From the NCBI GenBank assembly GCA_002483085.1, contig DLHF01000034.1:1-9762 (forward strand): a stretch of 9,762 nt of DNA, in the 5' to 3' direction. A model generated the notes under the pieces. The model saw only the letters and a program-made list of their open reading frames with translations, searched no databases and was not told where the DNA came from. A program made the translations under genes and the position numbers. The DNA comes from Ignavibacteria bacterium UBA7675. GTDB taxonomy: Bacteria; Bacteroidota; Ignavibacteria; Kapaibacteriales; UB7675. Positions 1 through 5,902 of this stretch are shown here, piece by piece (position 1 is the stretch's first letter; every line of letters begins with the position of its first letter).

Positions 1-604
1 TTCGCGTTCATCGCGCTCGGGTCTACGGCGTTCATCAGCTCTGTGCTCGTCGAACCGTTCGGGCTCGGGCATATCTCCGCGTTCCAGTTTAGGGCGGTCG
101 TTCTGTCTGCGTCGATCATCCTGCCTGCGATTATCCTGTTCGCGTTCATCGCGCTCGGGTCTGCGTCGGTCATCAGTTCTGCGCTCGTCGAACCGTTCGG
201 GCTCGGGAATATCTCTGCGTTCCTGTTTGGGGTGGTCGTTCTGTCTACGCCGATCATCCTGCCTGCGATTATTTTGCTGTTTGCGTTCGGGTGGCCGTTG
301 TTCATCGGCTTTGCGCTCATCAGCGCGCATGGGCTCGGGAGTGTCTCTGCGTTCCTGTTTTGGCCGGTTATCTTGCTGCTTGCGTTCGTGTGGCCGTTGT
401 TCACCGGCTTTGCGCTCATCAGCGCGCATGGGCTCGGGAATATCTCTACGTTCCAGTATTGGGCGGTTCTCCTGCCTGCGATTATCTTGCTGCTTACGTT
501 CGGGTGGCCGTTGTTCACCGGTTTTGCGCTCATCAGCGCGTTTCGGCTCGGGACTGTCTTTACGCTCTTGTTTTGGCTCGGGACTGTCTTTGCGCTCTTG
601 TTTT
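1..604 (-). repeat. In-frame tandem repeats encoding a DxPEP-centred charged unit
   Basis: The plus-strand octamer GGCTCGGG (part of the D-x-P-E-P coding stretch) recurs at 62, 200, 332, 431, 545 and 575. Spacings are 138, 132, 99, 114 and 30 bp, all multiples of three (46, 44, 33, 38 and 10 residues). Two near-identical 138-bp units run 1-138 and 139-276, and two 30-bp units run 545-574 and 575-604 with a single mismatch. The encoded consensus is roughly P-K-Q-E-R-R-D-x-P-E-P followed by an R/D/E-rich spacer. High DNA-level identity suggests recent expansion by slippage or unequal recombination. The array continues beyond the left edge. Confidence -1.
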
Positions 605-1107
605 GGGCGATTTACTTCGGATCGGTTTGGCTGGCGTTGTTCCTGCTCTCGTTGTTCTTTGCGCTCCGTCGCCGGAGGCTTAGACGGCTCGACTATACGC
701 CGGGCTACGGGTTCAGATGCAGGGGGATTAGGTGTTGGAGTCGTTTTTTTTCGCGATGCACGGGCTGGTTGCTTCACCACCGCCGGTTCATCCTTGTTTG
801 TGGCTGCTTTGGCAGCGACCTGTTTTGACGTGCGTCGTTGTTTCTTCTGCGGCTCACTTGGCGTGGGCACTACAGCAGGGGAATTGTCTTTTGCAGTAGG
901 CGCAGCCGATTTGCTTGCACGGCTCTTTCGTGGCGCACGTGTAGCAGGTGGTTCCGCAGCGGACGGTTTTCCGGCGGCATTGCTGTCTGCCGGTGTTGAA
1001 GTTTCTGCGGTTTTCCGTGTCCGCGAGCGTTTTGGCGCTTTTGCAGGCGTATCCGGTGAGCCCGGAGCCTGCATTTTGGAGTTTTTTTCGTTATCTACGG
1101 GTGCCAT
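1..1107 (-). CDS. Repeat-rich, highly charged, probably disordered protein (5' part; continues past the left edge)
   Basis: The start is the ATG at 1107-1105. An in-frame TAA at 1143-1141 precedes it and no other ATG/GTG/TTG lies between, so this start is well fixed. 369 codons are visible with no stop, and the 3' end is outside the window. Residues 1 to about 140 are rich in Ala, Pro, Ser, Thr, Lys and Arg, with basic patches such as PKRSRTRK and PRKSRASK. From about residue 145 the protein is almost entirely Arg, Glu, Asp, Gln, Asn, Lys and Pro, built on an ERRDxPEP-type repeat. There is no signal peptide, membrane segment or folded domain in the visible part, so it is predicted to be disordered and cytoplasmic. 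I do not recognise the gene. A long charged N-terminal region of this type is known in front of RNA-binding enzymes such as Rho, RNase E/G, IF-2 or DEAD-box helicases, but that is only a guess until the C-terminal part is seen. It lies 103 bp downstream of dusB on the same strand. Confidence -1.
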   Translation of the reverse strand, partial: MAPVDNEKNSKMQAPGSPDTPAKAPKRSRTRKTAETSTPADSNAAGKPSAAEPPATRAPRKSRASKSAAPTAKDNSPAVVPTPSEPQKKQRRTSKQVAAKAATNKDEPAVVKQPARASRKKTTPTPNPPASEPVARRIVEPSKPPATERKEQREQEQRQPNRSEVNRPKQERKDSPEPKQERKDSPEPKRADERKTGEQRPPERKQQDNRRQENRPILERRDIPEPMRADERKAGEQRPHERKQQDNRPKQERRDTPEPMRADERKADEQRPPERKQQNNRRQDDRRRQNDHPKQERRDIPEPERFDERRTDDRRRPERDEREQDNRRQDDRRRQNDRPKLERGDMPEPERFDEHRADERRRPERDERE

Positions 1108-1140
1108 GGAGCGATTACAATCGTTCGTGAGTAAATAGAC

Positions 1141-1248
1141 TTATGCCTGGGAGCAGCTACCGTCGGCCTCATAGTTACAACACAGACCGGAGGCAACATA
1201 CTGCCGGATGTTACGCTGCTTCGGCGTCGAGCGCAGTGCTATGCGCAT
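1141..1248 (-). CDS. Possible 35-codon small ORF overlapping the 3' end of dusB (unproven)
   Basis: ATG at 1248-1246, stop TAA at 1143-1141. It overlaps the last 13 codons of dusB in another frame and runs on into the dusB-to-repeat-protein gap. The peptide has a basic N-terminal half (several Arg and Lys) and ends in an acidic Cys-containing tail that includes GLCCNYEADGSC, giving three cysteines. There is no Shine-Dalgarno sequence upstream, but that holds for every gene in this window. It is not a family I recognise. Chance is the default explanation; it is listed because the non-overlapping part reads like protein and lies in otherwise unexplained sequence. Confidence -1.
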   Translation of the reverse strand: MRIALRSTPKQRNIRQYVASGLCCNYEADGSCSQA

Positions 1249-2230
1249 TGAGGGCTTGGCTATGATCCTGAAGGAAGGCTTGGAACTCGCGCAGGCGATG
1301 TTCTATTTGATCTGCAGAGTCGTAGCGGACTAAATCCTGTCGCACTGCCGAAGCATTGTACAGACCCCGCAAATATCCCGAGTAGAACTTCCTAAATTCG
1401 AGAATTCCCAGTCGCGGCCCCTTAAATTCGAGCGAGAGGCGCAGGTGCTCTATACATGTTTCGATGCGCTCTTCCATAGCCGGAGGTTCCTCAATCCTGC
1501 CGGTGTCCATGTACGTCTTTGCCTGGCGGAAGACAAAGGGATTTGCAATAGCCGCGCGGCCTATCATAACGGCGTCGCAGCCTGTGCTGTCGAAAGCGCG
1601 TTTGACATCTTCGGGAGTAATTACATCGCCATTGAGGATAATGGGAATAGAAACAGCTTTTTTCACTTTTTCTATCCACGACCAGTCGGCAGAGCCATTG
1701 TGTGCCATATCGCGTGTGCGGCAGTGAACAGCTAATGCCTGAATACCTGCTTGCTCAAGCATTTGAGCTACTTCTACAATGCGGATGGACTCTGGGTCCC
1801 ATCCAAGCCGTGTTTTGAGCGTTACCGGCAGAGTACAGGCATCGACAAGCGCCCGGGCTATGGCGGCCATTTGCGGCGGATCCTTGAGAAGAGCGGCACC
1901 GGCATTGCGGGCAACGACATTTTTCACCCAGCAGCCGCAGTTGATGTCGATAAAATCAGGTCCTGCTGCTTCGGCTCGCAGTGCGGCATCGATCATTACG
2001 GGAATATCCCCGCCAAAGATCTGAATAGCGACGGGGCGTTCCTCGTCGGCCATGAGCAACTTTTCGAGCGAACGACGGGCGTCGCGCACAAGTCCGTCGG
2101 ACGAAATGAATTCCGTGTAGACGATGTCTGCTCCCAGCCGTTTGCAAATAAGGCGAAACGGCAGGTCGGTAACATCCTCCATCGGAGCTAGCAGGAGTCC
2201 GCGTTCTACTTCAACGTGTCCAATCTTCAT
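1211..2230 (-). CDS. dusB: tRNA-dihydrouridine synthase, DusB/NifR3 type
   Basis: FMN- and NADPH-dependent enzyme that reduces specific uridines of tRNA to dihydrouridine in the cytoplasm. The 339 residues match the usual DusB length of about 320-340. A TIM-barrel core starts at once with MKIG and LAPMEDVTDLPFR (14-26, FMN-binding start). It continues with QIFGGD (70-75), DINCGC (95-100, catalytic Cys100), TLKTRLGW (137-144, FMN-contacting Lys139), HCRTR (169-173), NGD (200-202) and IGRAAIANP (223-231). The C-terminal helical tRNA-binding domain includes GPRLGILEFRK (271-281). Two departures from the family pattern are visible: the residue after Cys100 is Trp101 where the common motif is GCP, and Cys170 replaces the Gly of HGRTR. 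The N-terminus aligns with E. coli DusB at this ATG, so the start is secure although no ribosome-binding site is visible. A 209-bp leader separates it from ptsI, so it may have its own promoter. The DusB assignment is firm; tRNA site specificity is inferred from family. Confidence -1.
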   Translation of the reverse strand: MKIGHVEVERGLLLAPMEDVTDLPFRLICKRLGADIVYTEFISSDGLVRDARRSLEKLLMADEERPVAIQIFGGDIPVMIDAALRAEAAGPDFIDINCGCWVKNVVARNAGAALLKDPPQMAAIARALVDACTLPVTLKTRLGWDPESIRIVEVAQMLEQAGIQALAVHCRTRDMAHNGSADWSWIEKVKKAVSIPIILNGDVITPEDVKRAFDSTGCDAVMIGRAAIANPFVFRQAKTYMDTGRIEEPPAMEERIETCIEHLRLSLEFKGPRLGILEFRKFYSGYLRGLYNASAVRQDLVRYDSADQIEHRLREFQAFLQDHSQALNAHSTALDAEAA

Positions 2231-2274
2231 AAAGTCGTACTGTGTACAAAGGCTGTGCCTGTTGTTTTTCAGGC

Positions 2275-2316
2275 TTTTCGGGCTATCTGCTCAAACCGGA
2301 CAGGCCAGCCCGAAAA
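2275..2316 (-). other. 10-bp perfect inverted repeat in the dusB leader
   Basis: TTTTCGGGCT (2275-2284) and AGCCCGAAAA (2307-2316) are perfect inverted repeats separated by 22 nt, about 45 nt before the dusB start. Neither strand has a U-tract after the second arm, so it is not a standard intrinsic terminator. It could be an RNA hairpin in the 5' UTR or an operator-like palindrome with a long spacer. Confidence -1.
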
Positions 2317-2342
2317 AACGGTAAGTTACTAAAATGTCCGGC

Positions 2343-2348
2343 ATTATA
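2343..2348 (-). promoter_or_regulatory. Possible -10 element (TATAAT) upstream of dusB
   Basis: The minus strand reads TATAAT exactly at 2348-2343, in an AT-rich spot within a 209-bp intergenic region and about 113 nt before the dusB ATG. I find no convincing TTGACA-like -35 element at 16-18 bp. If used, the leader would include the 10-bp inverted repeat at 2275-2316. This is weak evidence, based on one hexamer. Confidence -1.
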
Positions 2349-2411
2349 ATAGCGGAGATTCGCAGAGGGAGACGAAACCAAGTGAATTTATTGTGGGAAT
2401 GCGACCCTACG

Positions 2412-2433
2412 GAACAGGGGAAATTCCCTGTTC
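2412..2433 (-). terminator. Terminator-like hairpin just after ptsI
   Basis: GAACAGGG (2412-2419) and CCCTGTTC (2426-2433) form a perfect 8-bp stem with a 6-nt loop, starting 6 nt past the ptsI stop codon. On the minus strand no run of U follows it, so Rho-independent termination is doubtful. It may act as a 3'-end stabilising or pausing hairpin. The position is right for the end of a ptsH-ptsI transcript. Confidence -1.
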
Positions 2434-2439
2434 AAACGA

Positions 2440-4251
2440 CTATTTCTTTTTCATCACGGCAATCCTTTTGCGGATTTCCGAACCGCTGTTGTATTGTAGT
2501 ACCTCGTTGGCCAGAAGCACCGACGAAGCATACGAGGTTTTGCGGATGCGTTTTTTGAGCTCCGGCAGCAGGGGAGGAACTACGCTGAGCTCTACCATTC
2601 CAAGGCCGAGAAGCAGTTCTGTAGCTGCCGCATGCCCCGCTACTTCGCCGCAGACTCCTACCGGGATATTATGGTAGCGGGCTGCATCTACTGTGAGCTT
2701 TAGCAGGCGGAGTACCGCAGGATGTAATGCGTCGTAGATGTTAGCTACCGAGGGGTTGAGCCTGTCGGCTGCAAGGGTATATTGTGTAAGGTCGTTGGTG
2801 CCAATGCTGAAGAAATCGGCCAGAGCGCCGAGCTCGCGCGCCATAAGCGCTGCCGATGGGGTCTCGATCATCACGCCGATAGGCGTGGATGCGTCGAATT
2901 CCAACCCTTCTTTCCGCAGCGAGTTTTTGCACTTTTCGATGAGCGTGCGCGCCTTTTGCAGTTCGCTCAGGCTGGTAATCATCGGCAGCATGAGCCGGAT
3001 ATTGCGGTGGTGCGATGCCCGCAGCACGGCGCGAATCTGGCTCGCGAATAGTTCTTTGTGCTTCATCAGCAAGCGGATGCCGCGCAAGCCAAGTGCCGGA
3101 TTTGCCTCGGGCGAAAGCGCGTCTATTGTTTTGTCGCTGCCTACGTCGAAGGCGCGGATTGTTACAGGTAGGGGATAAGCACGCTCGGCGAGCTCCGAGT
3201 ACCATCGCACTTGTTCTTCTTCGGTTGGGAAGCGGTTGAGCTTGATAATAAGATGCTCTGTGCGCACAAGGCCGATGCCATTGGCTCCCGATGCAATAGC
3301 CGTGTCGATGTCTTCTACTGTGTCGATGTTTGCGTGCAGATGGATTTTGCGCCCGTCGGTAGTTTGCGAAGGAAGCTTTGCTATCTTGCCGTACTTCTGT
3401 TCTTTTTTGTCGAGCTCGCTTTTGCGGCGTATGTACTTTGCTACTGTTTCCGGGCGCGGATTGGCTATGATAACTCCAGCGTATCCGTCCACAATCAGCG
3501 GCGTGCCCGAGTCGATGTACTTCGTTGCGTTGCGCAGTCCGATTACCGCTGGGATGTGAAGCGAGCGCGCAAGTATGGACATGTGCGAGGCAATACCGCT
3601 TATTTCTGTGATAAAGCCGCTCATGCCCGATTCGTTGTACAGCATGATTTCCGAAGGCGTAAGCGAGGGTGTTACAAGGATGCTGTTCTTCGGTACACTG
3701 CTGATAAGCTTTTTCTGCCGAAGATGTGCCAGTAGGCGCTGCTTGATGTGCTCTAACTCTACTGCGCGCTCGCGCAAAAACGAGTCTTTGGCGCTGTACA
3801 GTATCTGCTGCTGTGCGTCGAATTCTTCGATGATAGCGCGCTCGGCGCTGATGCCCTGCCCGATGCGGTGCATGATAGACTCGTTGACGGTGAAGTCTTT
3901 GAGTATGAGTATCTGCGATTCGATAATAGCTGCTACCGAATGCGGGATTGTTTCCTGAGCCATGCTCAGCACTGTCTCTAATTCGTTGGCACAACTCGCC
4001 ACCGCATTGCTGAAACGCTTTAGCTCGTGGTGTATCTGCTCCGGTGGGAGCTGCTCTGCAAGTACGGGAGTAGCTTCCTGCCTAATGACAATGGCCGTGC
4101 CCATAATAACGCCGTGCGAGGCGGGAATTGCCCGAAAACGGCGCTCGCGCAGCCGCGATTTTGGATTTGTTCTCTTTGCAGTCTTTTTGCCCGTTTTTTT
4201 CTTTTGCTGCGGGCTGGCAGGCTTACTAGTACTACTGTCGCTGTTGTCCAC
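2440..4251 (-). CDS. ptsI: PTS enzyme I (phosphoenolpyruvate-protein phosphotransferase)
   Basis: Cytoplasmic enzyme that autophosphorylates from PEP and passes the phosphoryl group to HPr. It has 603 residues against the usual 570-575. Residues 1-38 are a Lys/Arg/Ser-rich extension; the family core begins near residue 39 with FRAIPASHGVIMGTA. The phosphohistidine site is His223 in SGIASHMSILARS (218-230), where the more usual motif is GGRTSH. The C-terminal PEP-binding barrel shows GLVRTE (327-332), TIRAFDVGSDK (364-374), NPALGLRGIR (384-393), MIETPSA (461-467), GTNDLTQY (484-491) and the active-site Cys534 in VGVCGE (531-536). The start is a GTG at 4251. No ATG, GTG or TTG lies between it and the conserved core, nor between it and ptsH in this frame, so the basic extension is probably real. 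It lies 61 bp behind ptsH and forms the standard ptsHI pair. No EIIA, EIIB, EIIC or HPr kinase gene is present in the window, so a regulatory rather than transport role is possible. Confidence -1.
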   Translation of the reverse strand: MDNSDSSTSKPASPQQKKKTGKKTAKRTNPKSRLRERRFRAIPASHGVIMGTAIVIRQEATPVLAEQLPPEQIHHELKRFSNAVASCANELETVLSMAQETIPHSVAAIIESQILILKDFTVNESIMHRIGQGISAERAIIEEFDAQQQILYSAKDSFLRERAVELEHIKQRLLAHLRQKKLISSVPKNSILVTPSLTPSEIMLYNESGMSGFITEISGIASHMSILARSLHIPAVIGLRNATKYIDSGTPLIVDGYAGVIIANPRPETVAKYIRRKSELDKKEQKYGKIAKLPSQTTDGRKIHLHANIDTVEDIDTAIASGANGIGLVRTEHLIIKLNRFPTEEEQVRWYSELAERAYPLPVTIRAFDVGSDKTIDALSPEANPALGLRGIRLLMKHKELFASQIRAVLRASHHRNIRLMLPMITSLSELQKARTLIEKCKNSLRKEGLEFDASTPIGVMIETPSAALMARELGALADFFSIGTNDLTQYTLAADRLNPSVANIYDALHPAVLRLLKLTVDAARYHNIPVGVCGEVAGHAAATELLLGLGMVELSVVPPLLPELKKRIRKTSYASSVLLANEVLQYNSGSEIRKRIAVMKKK

Positions 4252-4287
4252 AGGAATAACTCTGAAATGTAAAACAAGTCTGATAAA

Positions 4288-4319
4288 AAAATATAAGGGA
4301 TTTGCCGGTGATTTACAAT
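4288..4319 (-). promoter_or_regulatory. Possible Bacteroidetes-style promoter between ptsH and ptsI
   Basis: The minus strand has ATTG (4319-4316), a 20-nt gap, then TATATTTT (4295-4288). This resembles the Bacteroidetes sigma-ABfr pattern TTTG / about 19-21 nt / TAnnTTTG, with one mismatch in each element. It would start transcription about 30 nt before the ptsI GTG, allowing separate expression of enzyme I. The call depends on the FCB placement and on an AT-rich stretch, so confidence is low. Confidence -1.
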
Positions 4320-4579
4320 TCTCCGAAGCCCGACTCGAAAAAAGCCGTGATTTCCTGCAATGCCTGCTTTTCGTCTTTGCCGTCGATCCGCAGCCGAAGC
4401 TGCGATCCCTGCTCAGCGGCCAGTGTCATCACGCCGATAATGCTCTTGGCGTTAATCGTGAAGCCGTCGCGTATCAGATAAATATCCGATCTGAATGTCG
4501 ATGTTAGTTTTACAAGCATTGCCGCCGGACGCGTGTGCAGTCCCGCCGCGTTTCGTATCGTTACTGTCTGCTCAATCAT
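4313..4579 (-). CDS. ptsH: HPr, phosphocarrier protein of the PTS
   Basis: Small cytoplasmic phosphocarrier that takes phosphate from enzyme I at a histidine. The 88 residues are the normal length for the family. The active-site motif AGLHTRPAA (12-20) places the phospho-acceptor at His15 with the conserved Arg17. The second conserved motif, NAKSIIGVMTLAA (43-55), keeps Ser46, the residue phosphorylated by HPr kinase/phosphorylase in species that have it. This suggests regulatory phosphorylation is possible here, although no hprK is in the window. The ATG at 4579 gives the standard HPr N-terminus. It follows a 321-bp non-coding stretch, so the ptsH-ptsI transcript probably starts just upstream. 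A CATAAT hexamer preceded by TGG lies only 8 nt before the ATG. Confidence -1.
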   Translation of the reverse strand: MIEQTVTIRNAAGLHTRPAAMLVKLTSTFRSDIYLIRDGFTINAKSIIGVMTLAAEQGSQLRLRIDGKDEKQALQEITAFFESGFGEL

Positions 4580-4587
4580 ATTGTTGT

Positions 4588-4596
4588 ATTATGCCA
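4588..4596 (-). promoter_or_regulatory. Possible extended -10 promoter very close to the ptsH start
   Basis: The minus strand reads TGG followed by CATAAT (4596-4588), fitting a TGn-extended -10 element. Transcription would begin about 7 nt later, within 1-2 nt of the ptsH ATG, giving a leaderless or nearly leaderless mRNA. This is consistent with the lack of a Shine-Dalgarno sequence but rests on a single short match. Confidence -1.
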
Positions 4597-4710
4597 ATGC
4601 TGGGGTTGAAGACACGCATGATACGAAAAAAAAACAGGTCGAAAAAATAACTATGGGTAGATATGTGGCGCTGGCGTCGCTTATCGGGCGTTTCGTCGTT
4701 GCACCGCGCT

Positions 4711-4730
4711 GCACCACCGCCGCGTGGTGC
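4711..4730. other. GC-rich perfect hairpin in the ptsH upstream region
   Basis: GCACCAC (4711-4717) and GTGGTGC (4724-4730) pair perfectly around the 6-nt loop CGCCGC. No U-tract follows on either strand, so a terminator is unlikely. Its role is unknown; it could be part of a structured leader or small RNA, or a protein-binding palindrome. Confidence -1.
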
Positions 4731-4812
4731 CCTGCCTTCTTCGCAAGAAAAAGAGATACGGGCTCGGTGTAGACGGTAGCTATGCACACAGCAATAAGCG
4801 GGGAACTTTTGG

Positions 4813-4831
4813 CCAACCGATAAGCGGTTGG
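4813..4831. other. Perfect hairpin downstream of the prenyl synthase
   Basis: CCAACCG (4813-4819) and CGGTTGG (4825-4831) pair perfectly around a 5-nt loop, 70-88 nt past the end of the prenyl synthase gene. No U-run follows on the minus strand. It may be a 3'-end structure of that transcript or part of an unannotated RNA. Confidence -1.
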
Positions 4832-4900
4832 TGCGACCGGCGACAGCGACCGAGCGCGTGCAGCGGAGACGCCCGTGCCACATATTTCCTTGCTGCTTTA

Positions 4901-5890
4901 TTAGTGCGTGCGGTTCATCAGCATGTCGGCAAACCAGTGTAGCATGGCTCGTGCGTCGCTCGCTGGCAGTGTATCGAGTGCTGCGTGTGCCTTGCCAATA
5001 AGGTGCTCCACATCGGTTTGTGCTTCAAGAAAAATACCATTGCGCTCGAACAGCTCCTGCATCAGCGGTACTTCGTCGGATGGAAGACCTTGCTGATGGA
5101 CAAATTTTCCGAGCAGCGTAATGTCATCAGCAGTAGACACTTTTTGCAGTGCGCGCAGGATCAGATATGTTTTTTTTCCTTCGATGATATCGCCACCTAC
5201 CGTTTTTCCAAAGTGCTCTTGCTCTGCGGATGCGTCGAGCAAGTCGTCCTGTATCTGGAACGCAATGCCGAGGCTGTTGGCGTATTGCCGCAGAGCTTTG
5301 ATATGCTCCGCAGAGCCATTGCCGATGTACCCGCCTACGTTTGCAGCGAGTTCGAGCATTTTCGCCGTCTTTTTGTCGATCATCAGCAAGTAATCGTCGA
5401 GTGTTACAGTATCTTTCTTCTGGAATTCGAGGTCGAGCGCCTGTCCTTCGCATACTTCTGCAATGCCGGTGCTCAATGCGTCGATAATTTCCCGAGCATT
5501 GTGTGGAGCCGATAGCAGTGCAGCGCTGTAGGCCAGAGCTATCATGCAGTCGCCAGCGAGGATAGCAGCGCTGTCGTTCCACTTAGTGTGCACTGTGGGC
5601 ATGTTGCGCCGCATCGGAGCCGCGTCCATGATGTCGTCGTGCACTAATGTGAAGTTGTGAATGAGTTCTACTGCAATCGCGCCGTATTGTGCCTGGTTGC
5701 AGGTGCCGCCCACAGCTTCGCAGCAGAGCATGGTAAGGACGGGGCGCACGCGCTTGCCACCGCTGAGCATAACATAGCGGATAGGCTCGTACAGCATAGC
5801 CGGAGTGTCCTGTGTAAGATAGCTGCGGAGAGTATTTTCTACGATTTCTTTGTACAGGGCATAGCGCTCGCTGTATTGTTCCTGCTCCAT
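4901..5890 (-). CDS. Short-chain trans-prenyl diphosphate synthase (farnesyl/geranylgeranyl diphosphate synthase type)
   Basis: Cytoplasmic all-alpha prenyltransferase that condenses IPP with allylic diphosphates to make FPP or GGPP for quinones, carotenoids or other isoprenoids. The 329 residues fit the family. Visible motifs in order are LSGGKRVRP (42-50, IPP binding), the first Asp-rich motif DDIMD (85-89), MRR (93-95), GQALDLEF (149-156), DKKTA (172-176), FQIQDDLLD (211-219, second Asp-rich motif) and the GKT (228-230) and KK (239-240) segments. The fifth residue before the first motif is aromatic (Phe80) and the motif has no two-residue insertion. Both features are known from GGPP synthases of the archaeal type and argue for a product of about C15-C20 rather than a long-chain product. 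It lies 123 bp downstream of fni, which supplies its substrates, so shared expression is likely. Product length cannot be fixed from sequence alone. Confidence -1.
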   Translation of the reverse strand: MEQEQYSERYALYKEIVENTLRSYLTQDTPAMLYEPIRYVMLSGGKRVRPVLTMLCCEAVGGTCNQAQYGAIAVELIHNFTLVHDDIMDAAPMRRNMPTVHTKWNDSAAILAGDCMIALAYSAALLSAPHNAREIIDALSTGIAEVCEGQALDLEFQKKDTVTLDDYLLMIDKKTAKMLELAANVGGYIGNGSAEHIKALRQYANSLGIAFQIQDDLLDASAEQEHFGKTVGGDIIEGKKTYLILRALQKVSTADDITLLGKFVHQQGLPSDEVPLMQELFERNGIFLEAQTDVEHLIGKAHAALDTLPASDARAMLHWFADMLMNRTH

Positions 5891-5902
5891 AAGTCCGTCC
5901 GA

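Larger units (their letters stand above)
4580..4900. other. 321-bp intergenic region without a convincing gene; two hairpins and A/T homopolymer tracts
   Basis: This is the longest gap in the window, between the prenyl synthase and ptsH. Open frames exist on both strands (for example 4589-4816 minus from a TTG, 4572-4883 minus), but none resembles a known protein or has a good start. The sequence holds two perfect 7-bp hairpins, a repeated GCGACCG heptamer within about 4833-4852, and a run of nine T on the minus strand (4634-4626) preceded by a run of six. No tRNA, rRNA or riboswitch family is recognisable. Possible contents are a promoter region and 5' leader for ptsH, a small RNA, or the 3' UTR of the prenyl synthase transcript. 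Confidence -1.

Noticed and set aside
1..604. CRISPR-like array.
   Set aside because: Repeat spacing is irregular (138, 132, 99, 114 and 30 bp), always in frame, and the 'spacers' are themselves related. It is a coding tandem repeat.
43..828. Plus-strand 261-codon frame rich in Phe, Leu, Ile and Ala that looks like a repetitive multi-pass membrane protein.
   Set aside because: It is antisense to the Arg/Glu/Asp-rich repeat gene. Complementing such codons yields hydrophobic residues. The minus frame is open over all 369 visible codons, has a fixed start and matches the co-directional gene order.
2275..2316. Inverted repeat with flanking T and A runs as an intrinsic terminator.
   Set aside because: On both strands the T-run precedes the stem and A follows it, the wrong order for Rho-independent termination; the 22-nt loop is also long.
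2741..3994. 417-codon minus-strand frame inside ptsI.
   Set aside because: It lies wholly within enzyme I in another frame, has no recognisable motif and an Arg/His-rich composition typical of out-of-frame reading.
4589..4816. 75-codon minus-strand frame before ptsH, with a hydrophobic C-terminal stretch.
   Set aside because: It needs a TTG start inside a hairpin arm. The hydrophobic part comes from T-runs, and it ends within the likely ptsH promoter.
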